Source: Brevundimonas sp. (GTDB lineage: Bacteria > Pseudomonadota > Alphaproteobacteria > Caulobacterales > Caulobacteraceae). Taken from it: a stretch of 40,675 bases of DNA. The notes under the pieces are model-generated. The model saw only the letters and a list, made by a program, of their open reading frames with translations. It was not told the DNA's origin and made no database searches. The translations under genes and the position numbers were made by a program. The DNA is taken from contig NZ_SDZL01000026.1 of assembly GCF_004210735.1 (NCBI RefSeq), forward strand, positions 1-40,675, in the 5' to 3' direction. The number at the start of each line of letters is the position of its first letter. Within the stretch, counting starts at the first letter, position 1. This document shows, piece after piece, positions 1 to 8,550 of the stretch.

Positions 1-64
1 GATGTGGCGGCGGCAGGCAGCACGGCGGGGGCGGAGGCTCACAGCATTGCGCCGCCGCCACATC
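1..64. repeat. Short inverted repeat at the left window edge (arms 1-14 and 51-64)
   Basis: Bases 1-14 (GATGTGGCGGCGGC) are the exact reverse complement of 51-64, with a 36-nt loop. Nine of the bases are GCC-type low-complexity sequence, but the other five also match and the arm begins exactly at base 1. The right edge of the window shows the same thing on a larger scale, so a fold-back at the contig end is likely. Chance is possible for so short an arm. Confidence 0.5.
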
Positions 65-115
65 GGCGACCGCCGACAAGGCCAGGAAGCCCATCAGGGC
101 CGGCAGCCATTTCAT
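1..115 (-). CDS. Secreted Cys/Pro-rich protein, 3' end cut off by the window edge
   Basis: Reading the minus strand from the ATG at 115 gives a typical Sec signal peptide: a Lys-Trp start, then a hydrophobic stretch (LPALMGFLALSAVA) and a likely cleavage after an Ala-rich segment (DVAAA). Next comes an unusual mature start with a CC-E-PPPPP-CC pattern followed by more prolines. Only about 38 codons are present. An upstream in-frame ATG at 130 would add five residues (MRLRI). I do not recognise the family; paired cysteines among prolines suggest an exported, possibly disulfide-bonded or cell-surface protein. The last 14 bases (1-14) are the exact reverse complement of 51-64, so the final codons may be an assembly fold-back rather than true sequence. 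Confidence 0.5.
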   Translation of the reverse strand, partial: MKWLPALMGFLALSAVADVAAAQCCEPPPPPCCLPPPH

Positions 116-243
116 GATCCGCAACCGCATCGGTCGGGCTCCCCCGCGTTATTTCACGCGCGTCCCAGCAAGAACCGGGCCGCGTCAAATCGGGACAATG
201 ACGCCAAAGCCTTGCATTTCCGTTTGCATCGGACGGACGGATT

Positions 244-1422
244 TTACCGCGTCAGCGCCCGCATCGCCTTGTCCAGCCCCTCCAGCGTCAGGGGGAACAT
301 CCGCTGGTCCATCACCTCGCGCAGCAAGCCGACCGAGGCAGTGTAGCTCCAGTGCCGTTCCGGGACGGGGTTCAGCCAGACCGACTTGTCCCATTGCTGG
401 CGCGCGCGCTTCATCCAGACGGCGCCCGCCTCTTCGTTCCAGTGCTCGACCGAGCCGCCGGGCATGGTCACTTCATACGGGCTCATCGTCGCGTCGCCGA
501 CGAAGATGGCGCGCCAGTCGCCGGGGTATTTGTTCAGCACGTCCCAGGTCGGCGTCTTCTCGCCATGACGCCGCCGGTTGTCCTTCCACACCCCTTCGTA
601 CAGGCAGTTGTGGAAGTAGAAGAACTCCATGTTCTTGAACTCGGTCCGCGCGGCCGAGAACAGCTCCTCACACAGCTTCACATGGGCGTCCATCGATCCG
701 CCGATGTCCAGGAACAGCAGCACCTTGATCGTATTGCGCCGCTCGGGCCGCATACGGATGTCCAGCCAGCCCTGACGGGCCGTGCCGTCGATGGTGCCCT
801 CCATGTCCAGCTCGTTCGCCGCACCTTCCCGCGCGAAACGGCGCAGGCGGCGCAGCGCCACCTTGATGTTGCGGGTGCCCAGTTCGACCGTGTCGTCCAG
901 ATTGCGGTATTCCCGCTTTTCCCAGACCTTGACCGCCCGGCCCTGCCGTCCCGGCCCGCCGATGCGCACGCCCTCGGGGTTATAGCCGCCGTGGCCGAAC
1001 GGGCTGGTCCCGCCGGTGCCGACCCACTTGTTCCCGCCCTCGTGCCGGCCCTTCTGCTCCTCCAGACGCTGCTTCAGCGTCTCCATCAGCTTGTCAAAGC
1101 CGCCCAGCGCCTCGATCTGCGCCTTCTCCTCGTCCGTCAGGAATTTCTCGGTCAGCAGACGCAGCCAGTCCTCGGGAATGTCGGTCGTCAGGTCCTCGCC
1201 CGCCCCGACCGTCTCCAGCCCCTGGAACACCTTGCCGAACACCTGATCGAACCGGTCGTAGTGCTTCTCGTCCTTGACCAGCACCGCCCGCGACAGGTGA
1301 TAGAAGTCCTCGACCTTCCGTCCGGCCACGTCCTTGTCCATGGCCTCCATCAGATGGAGCCATTCCTTCAGCGACACAGGCACCCGGGCCTCGCGCAGGG
1401 CGGTGAAGAAGGGCAGGAGCAT
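244..1422 (-). CDS. VWA domain protein, CoxE family
   Basis: The 392-residue protein matches the CoxE-like group of cytoplasmic von Willebrand factor A proteins, which in many bacteria work with a MoxR-type AAA+ ATPase in metallo-enzyme maturation or stress responses. The N-terminal half (about 1-200) is helical and charged, with a Gly-rich linker near 130-160. The VWA domain starts around residue 230 with a MIDAS-type metal-binding motif DIGGS (239-243) followed by an aromatic segment (EFFYFHN). No MoxR ATPase lies in the window; the partner may be outside it. The ATG at 1422 gives a full-length product. The substrate is not evident. Confidence 0.85.
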   Translation of the reverse strand: MLLPFFTALREARVPVSLKEWLHLMEAMDKDVAGRKVEDFYHLSRAVLVKDEKHYDRFDQVFGKVFQGLETVGAGEDLTTDIPEDWLRLLTEKFLTDEEKAQIEALGGFDKLMETLKQRLEEQKGRHEGGNKWVGTGGTSPFGHGGYNPEGVRIGGPGRQGRAVKVWEKREYRNLDDTVELGTRNIKVALRRLRRFAREGAANELDMEGTIDGTARQGWLDIRMRPERRNTIKVLLFLDIGGSMDAHVKLCEELFSAARTEFKNMEFFYFHNCLYEGVWKDNRRRHGEKTPTWDVLNKYPGDWRAIFVGDATMSPYEVTMPGGSVEHWNEEAGAVWMKRARQQWDKSVWLNPVPERHWSYTASVGLLREVMDQRMFPLTLEGLDKAMRALTR

Positions 1423-1442
1423 GGCTTCAGAGTGGGCCGCGA

Positions 1443-1970
1443 TCAGCCCCGCCGCAAGATGAACTCGTCATCCAGCCAGCGGCCGACCGGGTACTGGTAT
1501 TCGCCCGCCTTTTCGAAACCATAGGCGGCGTACAGCTTCTGCGCCTTGTCGTTGCCGCTCCAGACGCCGATCCACAGCGGCCCGTCCGTGTGGGCCTCCA
1601 TCCATTCCAGCGCGATCTTCAGCAGTTGAGTGCCCAGACCCAGTCCCTGCGCCTGCTTGCCGACGTACAGCCGTCGCAGTTCCGCGTGGCTGGCCCGGCC
1701 GTCCGGGTGCGGCAGGGTGTTGGGCCCGGCGTTGGAGAAGGCCAGCAGTTCGCCGTCGCGATCCGCCACCCACCAGGCGGCGCCCGGCTCGCTCAGCTTG
1801 GTGGCGATGGTCTCAGGGCTGAAGCCGGCGTCCAGAAACGCGCTCAGGTCCCCGGCCGGATAGGGAATACCGAACCCGGCCACGAAGGTGTCGATGAAGG
1901 TCTGGCGGCCCAGCACCCCCAGGGCGGCGGCGTCCTCGGGTCGGGCGGGGCGGATCACGGCGTCGGTCAT
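1443..1970 (-). CDS. GNAT family N-acetyltransferase
   Basis: This 175-residue protein has the GNAT fold: an N-terminal strand typical of the family (IRPARPEDAAAL), an acetyl-CoA pyrophosphate-binding loop of Q-x-x-G-x-G type (QGLGLG), and a late Asn-x-x-A-x-x-x-Y segment ending in YGF. Family members transfer acetyl from acetyl-CoA to an amine; the acceptor cannot be told from sequence. I chose the ATG at 1970 because the family alignment begins at MTDAVIRP; an in-frame ATG at 2006 would add 12 poorly conserved residues. The gene lies 20 nt upstream of the VWA gene on the same strand, so they may be co-transcribed. Confidence 0.82.
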   Translation of the reverse strand: MTDAVIRPARPEDAAALGVLGRQTFIDTFVAGFGIPYPAGDLSAFLDAGFSPETIATKLSEPGAAWWVADRDGELLAFSNAGPNTLPHPDGRASHAELRRLYVGKQAQGLGLGTQLLKIALEWMEAHTDGPLWIGVWSGNDKAQKLYAAYGFEKAGEYQYPVGRWLDDEFILRRG

Positions 1971-2006
1971 GGCCCGCGCATACACCCCGCCCCGACGCCC
2001 GCTCAA

Positions 2007-2181
2007 GCGCCTCGCTCAGGTCTTCGTCATCACGGCGAGGTTGCGGCCACGCCCCGGCGGGGCTACCACCGGGCGACCGGGGTCGAACGCCCCTTTGAGT
2101 CGAAGTCGGATCGGGAGGACCCAGGGACGTTAGGCCGCGCGCGAGCCTCCTTGCTCTCCGGACCGACGCCATTCCCCCGCC
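2007..2181. other. Non-coding interval with several GC-rich hairpins
   Basis: This 175-nt gap separates divergent genes. It has three inverted repeats: CCTCGC/GCGAGG at 2010-2015 and 2035-2040, GCCCC/GGGGC at 2051-2063, and GGGCG/CGCCC at 2071-2092. The density of hairpins is more than a plain promoter region needs, and the 2060-2160 part has the look of a dispersed intergenic repeat or a structured leader. I cannot assign it to a known RNA family, and no tRNA cloverleaf fits. Confidence 0.3.
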
Positions 2182-2838
2182 ATGACCTCGCAATCCCTTC
2201 CCCTTCACGCCCATGACGACGCCGCCGGGACTTCGGCCGCGCCGAATCGCGCCGTCGTCGCGCTGCGTCCCGGCGCCATCATCCTGGCCCGTCACGGCGA
2301 GCCGGCCCTGTCGCGCAAGGTCATGATCTCCGCCCGCCAGTACGGCGACTGGTGGGGCCAGTATGAGGTCGGCGGCCTGCGCGCCGGACAGACGCCTCCC
2401 GCCACCCTTCTGGCCGCGGCCGAGGGCGCCGGCGCCATCTACGCCTCGACCCGCCCCAGGGCCCAGGAAACCGCCGCCGCCGTCGCCGTCGGGCGAGAGG
2501 TCATGGCCGACGCCCTGTTCATCGAGGCGCCCCTGCCGCCGCCGTCCCTGCCCGACTGGATCAAGCTGTCGCCGCGCTGGTGGGGCGTGGTGTCGCGCGC
2601 CTGGTGGCACCTGTCGGACCGTCACCACCAGCAGGAAACCCGCGCCCAGGCCGAGGTCCGCGCCGGTCAGGCCGCCCGCGTCCTGATCGAGCGCGCCGAG
2701 TCCGGTCAGGACGTGCTGGTCCTCGCCCACGGCTATTTCAACCACATGGTCGGCGCCCAGCTGAAGAGCCACGGCTGGCGGCTGGTCCATAACCAGGGCT
2801 TCAAATACTGGTCCCAGCGCCGCTACGAGAAGCGCTGA
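2182..2838 (+). CDS. Histidine phosphatase superfamily protein
   Basis: The 218-residue protein has the phosphoglycerate-mutase-like catalytic signature RHGE at residues 37-40, where the histidine is phosphorylated. The second core motif (STRPRAQET) comes near residue 100 and a C-terminal catalytic His lies in LAHGYFNHM. These enzymes remove phosphate from small molecules or proteins; the substrate is not predictable. A Trp-rich middle segment ([19 protein letters not shown]) is distinctive. The first 20 or so residues are poorly conserved, so a later start is possible, though no good alternative ATG exists. The neighbours (xseB, ispA) run in the same direction after a 72-nt gap. Confidence 0.85.
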   Translation: MTSQSLPLHAHDDAAGTSAAPNRAVVALRPGAIILARHGEPALSRKVMISARQYGDWWGQYEVGGLRAGQTPPATLLAAAEGAGAIYASTRPRAQETAAAVAVGREVMADALFIEAPLPPPSLPDWIKLSPRWWGVVSRAWWHLSDRHHQQETRAQAEVRAGQAARVLIERAESGQDVLVLAHGYFNHMVGAQLKSHGWRLVHNQGFKYWSQRRYEKR

Positions 2839-2910
2839 CCCCCACAAGGTTGGGGTTTCGCAACCATTCGCCGTTGAAGCGAACGCCCCGCCTCTCTAGG
2901 GTTCCGCGCC

Positions 2911-3162
2911 ATGACCGACGCCGCCGCGCCCATCCCCGCCGATCTCAGCTTCGAAGACGCCCTGTCGCGCCTGGAGACCATCGTCCAGCGGCTGGAATCC
3001 GGCCAGGCCCCGCTCGAGGAATCCATCGCCCTGTACGAGGAGGGCGCCCGGCTCAAGGGCCACTGCGAATCCCGGCTAAAGGCCGCCCAGCTTCGCGTCG
3101 AAAAGATTGTCGTCAGCCCCGACGGCGCCCCGCGCGGCGCCGAACCGGCCGAGTTCGGTTGA
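2911..3162 (+). CDS. xseB: Exodeoxyribonuclease VII small subunit
   Basis: At 83 residues this is the usual size for XseB, the small subunit that binds XseA to form exonuclease VII, which degrades single-stranded DNA to oligonucleotides. The family core is clear: [20 protein letters not shown], then [23 protein letters not shown], a two-helix hairpin. The large subunit gene is not in the window. The stop codon overlaps the TTG start of ispA (TTGA at 3159-3162), so the two are probably translationally coupled. The xseB-ispA-dxs order is common in proteobacteria. Confidence 0.93.
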   Translation: MTDAAAPIPADLSFEDALSRLETIVQRLESGQAPLEESIALYEEGARLKGHCESRLKAAQLRVEKIVVSPDGAPRGAEPAEFG

Positions 3163-4100
3163 CGGAGGCCCGGCTGACCGTCCCTCCCGCCCCGCTCCAC
3201 GCCGCCAACTCGCCCGAACAGGCGGTGATCGACCGCATCGCCGAGATCGCCGATCTGGTCACCGTGGCGCTGGACGAGCTGCTGCCCCGCGCGGACGGTC
3301 CAGAGGCCCGCCTGACCGAGGCTATGCGCTACGCCGCACTGGGCCCGGGCAAGCGGCTACGCCCCTTCTTCGCCATCGAGGCCGCGCGCCTGTTCGACAT
3401 CGACGAGCGCGCGGTGCTGCGCGCCGCCTGCGCGCTGGAATGCGTCCACGCCTATTCGCTGGTCCACGACGACCTGCCCTGCATGGATGACGACGACGTG
3501 CGCCGGGGCCGCCCGACCCTGCACCGCGCCTATGACGAGGCGACCGCCGTTCTGGCCGGCGACGCGCTGCAAACCGCCGCCTTCGACATCCTGCTGGACG
3601 AGGACACGCACGAGGACGCGGCCGTCCGTTGCGAGCTGGCCCGGCGCCTGTCCTACGCCTCGGGCGCGCGCGGCATGGCCGGCGGCCAGATGATCGACCT
3701 GCTGGGCGTCCGCGACGATCTGGGCGGCGTCGCCCGCATGCAGCGGCTCAAGACCGGCGCCCTGTTCACCTACGCTTTCGAGATTCCGCTGATCATCGCC
3801 GACGCGGACGAAGCTCAGGGCAACGCCCTGATCAGCTTCGCCCACGACATCGGACTGGCCTATCAGATCGTCGACGACCTGCTGGACGTCGAGGGCGACG
3901 CCGGCGAACTGGGCAAGGCGGCGGGCGGCAAGGATGCGGCGCGCGGAAAAACCAATTTCGTCACCCTGCTGGGCGTCGACGCGGCGCGGCACAGGGTCGC
4001 GCACCTCGCCGATCAGGCCCGCGCCCACCTGGATCCGTTCGGCCACGACGCTGAAATCCTCAAGGCCAGCGTGGACTTTGTGCTAAGGCGCAGGTCCTAG
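3159..4100 (+). CDS. ispA: Polyprenyl (farnesyl) diphosphate synthase
   Basis: This is a trans-isoprenyl diphosphate synthase that condenses isopentenyl diphosphate with allylic diphosphates, most likely giving farnesyl diphosphate in the cytoplasm. Both Asp-rich motifs are intact: the first, [10 protein letters not shown], starts at residue 104, and the second, DDLLD, at about 239. The GKRLRP substrate-binding segment lies near 65. I start the gene at the TTG at 3159 (313 aa, close to the family's ~300) because no ATG or GTG precedes the conserved region and the TTG overlaps the xseB stop. A GC hairpin (4107-4123) follows the stop but has no T-tract, so transcription may continue into dxs. 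Chain-length specificity (C15 or C20) is not settled. Confidence 0.92.
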   Translation: MTEARLTVPPAPLHAANSPEQAVIDRIAEIADLVTVALDELLPRADGPEARLTEAMRYAALGPGKRLRPFFAIEAARLFDIDERAVLRAACALECVHAYSLVHDDLPCMDDDDVRRGRPTLHRAYDEATAVLAGDALQTAAFDILLDEDTHEDAAVRCELARRLSYASGARGMAGGQMIDLLGVRDDLGGVARMQRLKTGALFTYAFEIPLIIADADEAQGNALISFAHDIGLAYQIVDDLLDVEGDAGELGKAAGGKDAARGKTNFVTLLGVDAARHRVAHLADQARAHLDPFGHDAEILKASVDFVLRRRS

Positions 4101-4160
4101 AAGGAACGCCGGTTCGTCCGGCGGCTTACCAAGACATATTCCGACAAGGCTTCCGCCTCG

Positions 4161-6071
4161 ATGCCCGACACGCCCCTCCTCGACACGGTCAAGTTTCCCG
4201 CCGACACGCGCGCCTTCGACGTCGCCCGGCTGAAACAGCTGGCGCAGGAGGTTCGGGCCGAGACCATTGATGCGGTGTCCGTCACCGGTGGCCATCTGGG
4301 TTCGGCCCTGGGCGTGGTCGAGCTGACCGTGGCCCTGCACCACGTCTTCGAAACACCGAAAGACATCCTGATCTGGGACGTCGGCCATCAGTGCTATCCG
4401 CACAAGATCCTGACCGGCCGCCGCGACCGCATCCGCACCCTGCGCCAGGGCGGCGGCCTGTCCGGTTTCACCAAGCGGACCGAGAGCGAATACGACCCCT
4501 TCGGCGCCGCCCACGCCTCGACCTCCATCTCGGCCGCCCTGGGCTATGCCGTCGCGCGGGATCAGAAGGGCGCGGACAACCGCGTCGTGGCCGTCATCGG
4601 CGACGGCTCCATGTCGGCGGGCATGGCCTATGAGGCGATGAACAACGCCGCCGAGGCGACCAACGGCCAGATGATGGTCATCCTGAACGACAACGACATG
4701 TCGATCGCCCCGCCCGTCGGCGGCATGAGCGCCTATCTGGCCAAGCTGGTGTCGGGCGGCGCCTATCAGAACGTCCGCCGCCTGGGCAAATCTGTCGCCC
4801 AGCACCTGCCCCGCCCGTTCCGCGACGCCGCGAAAAAGGCCGAGGAATACGCCCGCGGCATGGTCACCGGCGGCACCTTCTTCGAGGAGCTGGGCTTCTA
4901 CTACATCGGCCCGATCGACGGCCATGACATGGAGGCCCTGGTCCCGGTGCTGCGCAACGCCGCCGCCATCAAGGACCGCCCCGTCCTGGTCCATGTCGTC
5001 ACCCAAAAGGGCAAGGGCTACGCCCCGGCCGAGGACAGCGCCGACAAATACCATGGCGTGGTCAAGTTCGACGTCGTCTCGGGCAAGCAGGCCAAGGCCG
5101 TCTCCAACGCCCCCAGCTACACCAAGGTGTTCGGGACCGAGCTGATCAAGCACGCGCGGACCGACCCCTCGATCGTCGCCATCACCGCCGCCATGCCGTC
5201 GGGCACCGGGCTGGACCTGTTCGGTCAGGCCTTCCCCGACCGCACCTATGACGTCGGCATCGCCGAGCAGCACGCCGTCACCTTCGCCGCCGGTCTGGCC
5301 GCCGACGGGATGAAGCCGGTCTGCGCCATCTATTCGACCTTCCTGCAACGTGGTTACGATCAGGTCGTCCACGATGTGGCGATCCAGTCCCTGCCCGTGC
5401 GCTTCGCCATGGACCGCGCCGGTCTGGTCGGCGCCGACGGCGCGACCCATGCCGGCAGCTTCGACATCGGGTTCATGGGCGCCCTGCCCGGCATGGTGTT
5501 GATGGCCGCTGCGGACGAGGCGGACCTGGCCGCCATGATCTCGACCTCGCTGGCCATCGACGACCGCCCCAGCGCCTTCCGCTATCCGCGCGGCGACGGC
5601 GTGGGCGTCGAAATCCCCGAGTTGGCCGCCCCGCTGGAGATCGGCAAGGGCCGCATCGTGCGCGAGGGAACCTCCGTCGCCATCCTGTCGCTGGGCACCC
5701 GCTTGCAGGAAAGCCTGCGCGCCGCCGACCTGCTGGCCGCGCGCGGCGTGTCGGCCACCGTGGCCGACGCCCGCTTCGCCAAGCCGCTGGACGCCGACCT
5801 TATCCTGCGCCTGGCGCGCGAGCACGAGGCCCTGATCACGGTGGAAGAAGGCGCCATGGGCGGCTTCGGCGCCTTCGTCCTGCAATTGCTGGCCGAGAAG
5901 GGCGCGCTGGATTCGGGACTCAAGATCCGCACCCTGTGCCTGCCCGACATCTTCCAGGACCACGATAAGCCCGAGGTCATGTACGCCCAGGCCGGTCTGG
6001 ACGCCGAACACATCGCCGCCTCGGCCCTGTCCGCCATGGGCGTCACCGACACCCGCGCCGTCCGGGCCTGA
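4161..6071 (+). CDS. dxs: 1-deoxy-D-xylulose-5-phosphate synthase
   Basis: The 636-residue protein is the full-length thiamine-diphosphate enzyme that joins pyruvate and glyceraldehyde-3-phosphate in the first step of the MEP isoprenoid pathway. Visible features include the ThDP-binding [16 protein letters not shown] segment near residue 150, the transketolase-type [15 protein letters not shown] motif with its catalytic Glu, and the conserved early segments [17 protein letters not shown] and [18 protein letters not shown]. The ATG at 4161 follows an AAGG. It lies 60 nt after ispA, so one transcript can supply both the precursor-forming enzyme and the prenyltransferase. Confidence 0.97.
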   Translation: MPDTPLLDTVKFPADTRAFDVARLKQLAQEVRAETIDAVSVTGGHLGSALGVVELTVALHHVFETPKDILIWDVGHQCYPHKILTGRRDRIRTLRQGGGLSGFTKRTESEYDPFGAAHASTSISAALGYAVARDQKGADNRVVAVIGDGSMSAGMAYEAMNNAAEATNGQMMVILNDNDMSIAPPVGGMSAYLAKLVSGGAYQNVRRLGKSVAQHLPRPFRDAAKKAEEYARGMVTGGTFFEELGFYYIGPIDGHDMEALVPVLRNAAAIKDRPVLVHVVTQKGKGYAPAEDSADKYHGVVKFDVVSGKQAKAVSNAPSYTKVFGTELIKHARTDPSIVAITAAMPSGTGLDLFGQAFPDRTYDVGIAEQHAVTFAAGLAADGMKPVCAIYSTFLQRGYDQVVHDVAIQSLPVRFAMDRAGLVGADGATHAGSFDIGFMGALPGMVLMAAADEADLAAMISTSLAIDDRPSAFRYPRGDGVGVEIPELAAPLEIGKGRIVREGTSVAILSLGTRLQESLRAADLLAARGVSATVADARFAKPLDADLILRLAREHEALITVEEGAMGGFGAFVLQLLAEKGALDSGLKIRTLCLPDIFQDHDKPEVMYAQAGLDAEHIAASALSAMGVTDTRAVRA

Positions 6072-6193
6072 CCCCGCACAGGACGCAGAAAAAAGCACGC
6101 CATTTCAACTATTTGACCGCTTATCGACCGCCCCAACCTGGCGCCTGTTTGAGCCGTGCCATAGTCGGGCCGACATCGACCGGCTGGGCTGAT

Positions 6194-6220
6194 TTCAGAC
6201 TAATCAGACTATTCAGACAC
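6194..6220. repeat. Three tandem 9-bp direct repeats (xTCAGACxx)
   Basis: The units read TTCAGACTA, ATCAGACTA and TTCAGACAC. The core TCAGAC is identical in all three and they are spaced exactly 9 bp apart. They lie upstream of the Kef antiporter gene, about 230 bp before its start. They could be binding sites for a regulator or a slipped-strand tandem duplication; no known operator is recognised. Confidence 0.55.
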
Positions 6221-6249
6221 TCTTTTTTCCGACTGGGGTCTGCAGCCCT

Positions 6250-6310
6250 CTCCCTCCCCGCCCCGGGGAGGGTGGCTGGGGTCGTCAGGCCGAAGCCGGG
6301 TAGGGGCGAC
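6250..6310. repeat. Half copy of palindromic intergenic element, family B
   Basis: The first 26 nt match the terminal arm of the element at 34272-34424 with one mismatch. The similarity continues for about 60 nt with the reverse complement of that element's right half, including the shared segment GTCAGGCCGAAG. The second arm is absent, so this is a truncated or single-ended copy. The arm can itself fold as a hairpin (CCCTCCCC...GGGGAGGG). Confidence 0.75.
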
Positions 6311-6450
6311 TCGGCGCGCCGGCATCGTCCGCTCCATGCGGCGCCGCATCCCGGAAAAACCACGGAAAAGCCTTGCCGTATGGGGCCTCGACCCCCATTT
6401 TGGCGGCTCATCATCCCCAAGGATTCTCCGCCCGCCGCACAGGAGCGCCG

Positions 6451-7671
6451 ATGCCGCACGCCGACAGCCTGATTCTCACCCTGGTCGGGGGCTTCGTCTT
6501 GGCCTTCGTGTTTGGCATGATCGCCAACCGCCTGAAGCTGTCGCCGCTGGTGGGGTATCTGGTGGCGGGGGTCGTCGTGGGCCCTCACACGGCAGGTTTC
6601 GTCGCCGACACCGAACTGGCGCCGCAACTGGCCGAGGTCGGCGTGATCCTGCTGATGTTCGGCGTCGGACTACATTTCTCGCTCGCCGACCTGATGAAGG
6701 TCCGGAAAATCGCCATCCCCGGCGCCCTGGTGCAGATCACGGCCGCGACCGTTCTGGGCTGGGGCCTGGGCCGCCTGATGGGCATGTCGGATCTTGAAGC
6801 GACCCTGATGGGTTTCGCCCTGTCCGTCGCTTCCACCGTGGTTCTGCTGCGCGCGCTTGAAGAACGCAAACAGGTCAAGGGTCAGGTTGGTCGCATCGCC
6901 ATGGGCTGGCTGATCGTCGAGGATCTGGTGATCGTCATCGCCCTGGTCATTCTGCCGCTGCTGGTCATCCAGCCGGGCCATGACCTGAACGGGGCCGAGT
7001 TGGCCTCATCGATCGGCTGGACCCTGTTCAAGGTCGCCGGCTTTACCGCCATCATGCTGGTGGTCGGCGCCAAGGTCCTGCCGTGGGTGCTGGTGCGGAT
7101 CGCCCATACCAAGTCGCGCGAACTGTTCACCTTGGGCGTTCTGGCCATCGCCCTGGGCATCGCCTGGGTCGCCTACGCCCTGTTCCATTCGTTCGCCCTG
7201 GGCGCCTTCCTGGCCGGTCTGGTGCTGAACAGTTCGCCGCTGGGCCACAATGCGGCTGAGCGGTCCCTGCCGTTGCGCGACGCCTTCGCCGTGCTGTTCT
7301 TCGTCTCGGTCGGCATGCTGTTCGATCCGATGATCCTGATGCGCGAGCCGCTGGCCGTGATCGGCGTCCTGGGCATCGTCATCATCGGCAAGTCGGTGGC
7401 GGCCTTGGCCATCACGACCCTGTTCAAACTGGACAAGGCGACCAGCCTGACCGTCGCCGCCTCGCTGGCCCAGATCGGCGAATTCTCCTTCATCCTGGCC
7501 GCGCTCAGCGTCCAGCTGGGCGGGATGCGTCAGGAAACCCACGACCTGATCCTGGCCGCGGCCCTGCTGTCGATCTCGCTGAACCCGTTCGTCTTCGCCC
7601 TGATCGACCGCATGGGCGCCAAGCCGAAACCGCCGCTCAAGGAGCCTGTGCCCGTCACGGCGCTGATCTAA
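6451..7671 (+). CDS. Kef-type cation/proton antiporter (CPA2) without C-terminal RCK domain
   Basis: The 406-residue protein is almost entirely membrane-spanning (about 12-13 helices) and matches the Na+/H+ exchanger domain of KefB/YbaL proteins. It has the GVGLHFSLADLMKVRKIAIPG segment and the later FALGAFLAGLVLN and FFVSVGMLFDP segments typical of the family, and likely exchanges K+ or Na+ for protons across the inner membrane. The protein ends soon after the last helix, so it lacks the TrkA-N/RCK nucleotide-binding domain found in YbaL and KefB/C. I use the ATG at 6451 with AGGAG just upstream; an earlier ATG at 6373 would add 26 atypical residues. A strong terminator follows at 7687. Confidence 0.88.
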   Translation: MPHADSLILTLVGGFVLAFVFGMIANRLKLSPLVGYLVAGVVVGPHTAGFVADTELAPQLAEVGVILLMFGVGLHFSLADLMKVRKIAIPGALVQITAATVLGWGLGRLMGMSDLEATLMGFALSVASTVVLLRALEERKQVKGQVGRIAMGWLIVEDLVIVIALVILPLLVIQPGHDLNGAELASSIGWTLFKVAGFTAIMLVVGAKVLPWVLVRIAHTKSRELFTLGVLAIALGIAWVAYALFHSFALGAFLAGLVLNSSPLGHNAAERSLPLRDAFAVLFFVSVGMLFDPMILMREPLAVIGVLGIVIIGKSVAALAITTLFKLDKATSLTVAASLAQIGEFSFILAALSVQLGGMRQETHDLILAAALLSISLNPFVFALIDRMGAKPKPPLKEPVPVTALI

Positions 7672-7686
7672 GTCTGGACAAGAAAA

Positions 7687-7714
7687 GAGGGGCGTCGGTC
7701 ATCCGGCGCCCCTC
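7687..7714. terminator. Bidirectional intrinsic terminator between the antiporter gene and phoH
   Basis: The arms 7687-7698 and 7703-7714 form a 12-bp stem with one G-T wobble and a TCAT loop. It lies 15 nt after the antiporter stop and 24 nt beyond the phoH stop, so it can serve both converging genes. The minus-strand side runs into TCTTTTCTTG, a better T-tract than the plus side. Confidence 0.75.
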
Positions 7715-7738
7715 CCTCGTGTCAGAAGCGACAGCCGC

Positions 7739-8503
7739 CTAAAGCACGCCGATCATGCTGGCCACCAGCGGGTGACGCACGATGTCCTGCTCGGCCAGCC
7801 GCACCACCGCGATGTCCGGCACCGCCTCCAGCCGCGCGGCGATGTCAGACAGGCCCGACACCCCCGGCAGAAGGTCTGACTGATGCGGGTCGCCCGTCAC
7901 CACCATCGTCGAATGCCAGCCCAGCCGGGTCAGCAACATCTTCAGCTGCACATAGGTGCAGTTCTGGGCCTCGTCGACGACGATGAAGGCGTTGTTCAGG
8001 GTGCGGCCCCGCATATAACCGATGGGCGCGATCTCGATCAGGCCCTCCGCCATCAACGCCTTGACCCGCTTCATGCTGAGGCGATCCGACAAGGCGTCGT
8101 AGAGCGGCCGCAGATAGGGGGCCAGCTTGTCCTCCATGTCGCCGGGCAGGAATCCGATCGATTCCCCTGCCTCGACCGCCGGACGGCTCAGCACGATCCG
8201 GCCCACGCTGCCCGCTTCCAGCGCCTCGACCGCCTTGGCCACCGCCAGATAGGTCTTGCCCGTGCCCGCCGGCCCCAGCGCCACCACCAGATTGGAATGA
8301 TCGATGGCCGTCATCAGCTCGGCCTGTCCCTCGGACTTCGGCTTCAGCGTCTTGAGATAGCCCTGCTCGCGGTCGTCATTGGATGGATAGGGCGACCAGC
8401 CCGCCTGATTGGGCAACCGTCTTACCTTGGCGTCCTCGCTGAACTGTCGCGAGTCCAGAACGCCTTCGCGGTTCTGACGCTTGAGAGCGGCACGTTTGGT
8501 CAT
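7739..8503 (-). CDS. phoH: PhoH family ATPase
   Basis: The 254-residue cytoplasmic protein carries a PhoH-type P-loop ATPase domain: Walker A GPAGTGKT at residues 77-84, the SRPAVEAGESIGFLPGDMEDK segment diagnostic of PhoH, Walker B VVDEAQN, and the sensor segment VTGDPHQSD. PhoH proteins are NTPases linked to RNA metabolism and, in enterics, to phosphate starvation. This short form lacks extra N-terminal domains and is not next to ybeY, unlike the usual ybeZ arrangement. The ATG at 8503 has a good GGAGG about 5 nt upstream. An intrinsic terminator lies between the upstream region and this ribosome-binding site, so expression may be attenuated. Confidence 0.92.
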   Translation of the reverse strand: MTKRAALKRQNREGVLDSRQFSEDAKVRRLPNQAGWSPYPSNDDREQGYLKTLKPKSEGQAELMTAIDHSNLVVALGPAGTGKTYLAVAKAVEALEAGSVGRIVLSRPAVEAGESIGFLPGDMEDKLAPYLRPLYDALSDRLSMKRVKALMAEGLIEIAPIGYMRGRTLNNAFIVVDEAQNCTYVQLKMLLTRLGWHSTMVVTGDPHQSDLLPGVSGLSDIAARLEAVPDIAVVRLAEQDIVRHPLVASMIGVL

Positions 8504-8521
8504 CGACGCCTCCAGGGCATG

Positions 8522-8550
8522 AAAAAAGGCGAGCCCGTCAGGGACTCGCC
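8522..8550 (-). terminator. Intrinsic terminator in the phoH leader, upstream of its ribosome-binding site
   Basis: Read on the minus strand, GGCGAG pairs with CTCGCC and the adjacent CCC with GGG across a TGAC loop, with one bulged base. Six Ts follow directly (8527-8522). The structure ends 18 nt before the phoH start codon, so it either ends a small transcript arising from 8550-8790 or acts as an attenuator for phoH. Confidence 0.72.

Larger units (their letters stand above)
6072..6450. other. 379-nt intergenic region between dxs and the Kef antiporter gene
   Basis: No credible gene is present. The first third (6090-6130) is relatively AT-rich. A triple 9-bp direct repeat follows at 6194-6220, then a T-run (TTTTTT at 6223-6228), a half copy of a palindromic intergenic element (6250-6310), and the antiporter leader, which ends in the ribosome-binding site AGGAG at 6441-6445. 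Any promoter for the antiporter should lie here. Confidence 0.6.

Noticed and set aside
352-1524. Long plus-strand frame opposite the VWA gene
   Set aside because: It is the mirror of the minus-strand gene, with no family match; GC-rich codon use commonly opens such frames.
2060-2110. tRNA gene suggested by GGTCGAAC
   Set aside because: No acceptor stem, anticodon arm or T-loop (TTCGANN) in the right spacing.
4083-6098. 671-codon minus-strand frame opposite dxs
   Set aside because: Low-complexity Gly/Asp/His product, antisense to a clear dxs.
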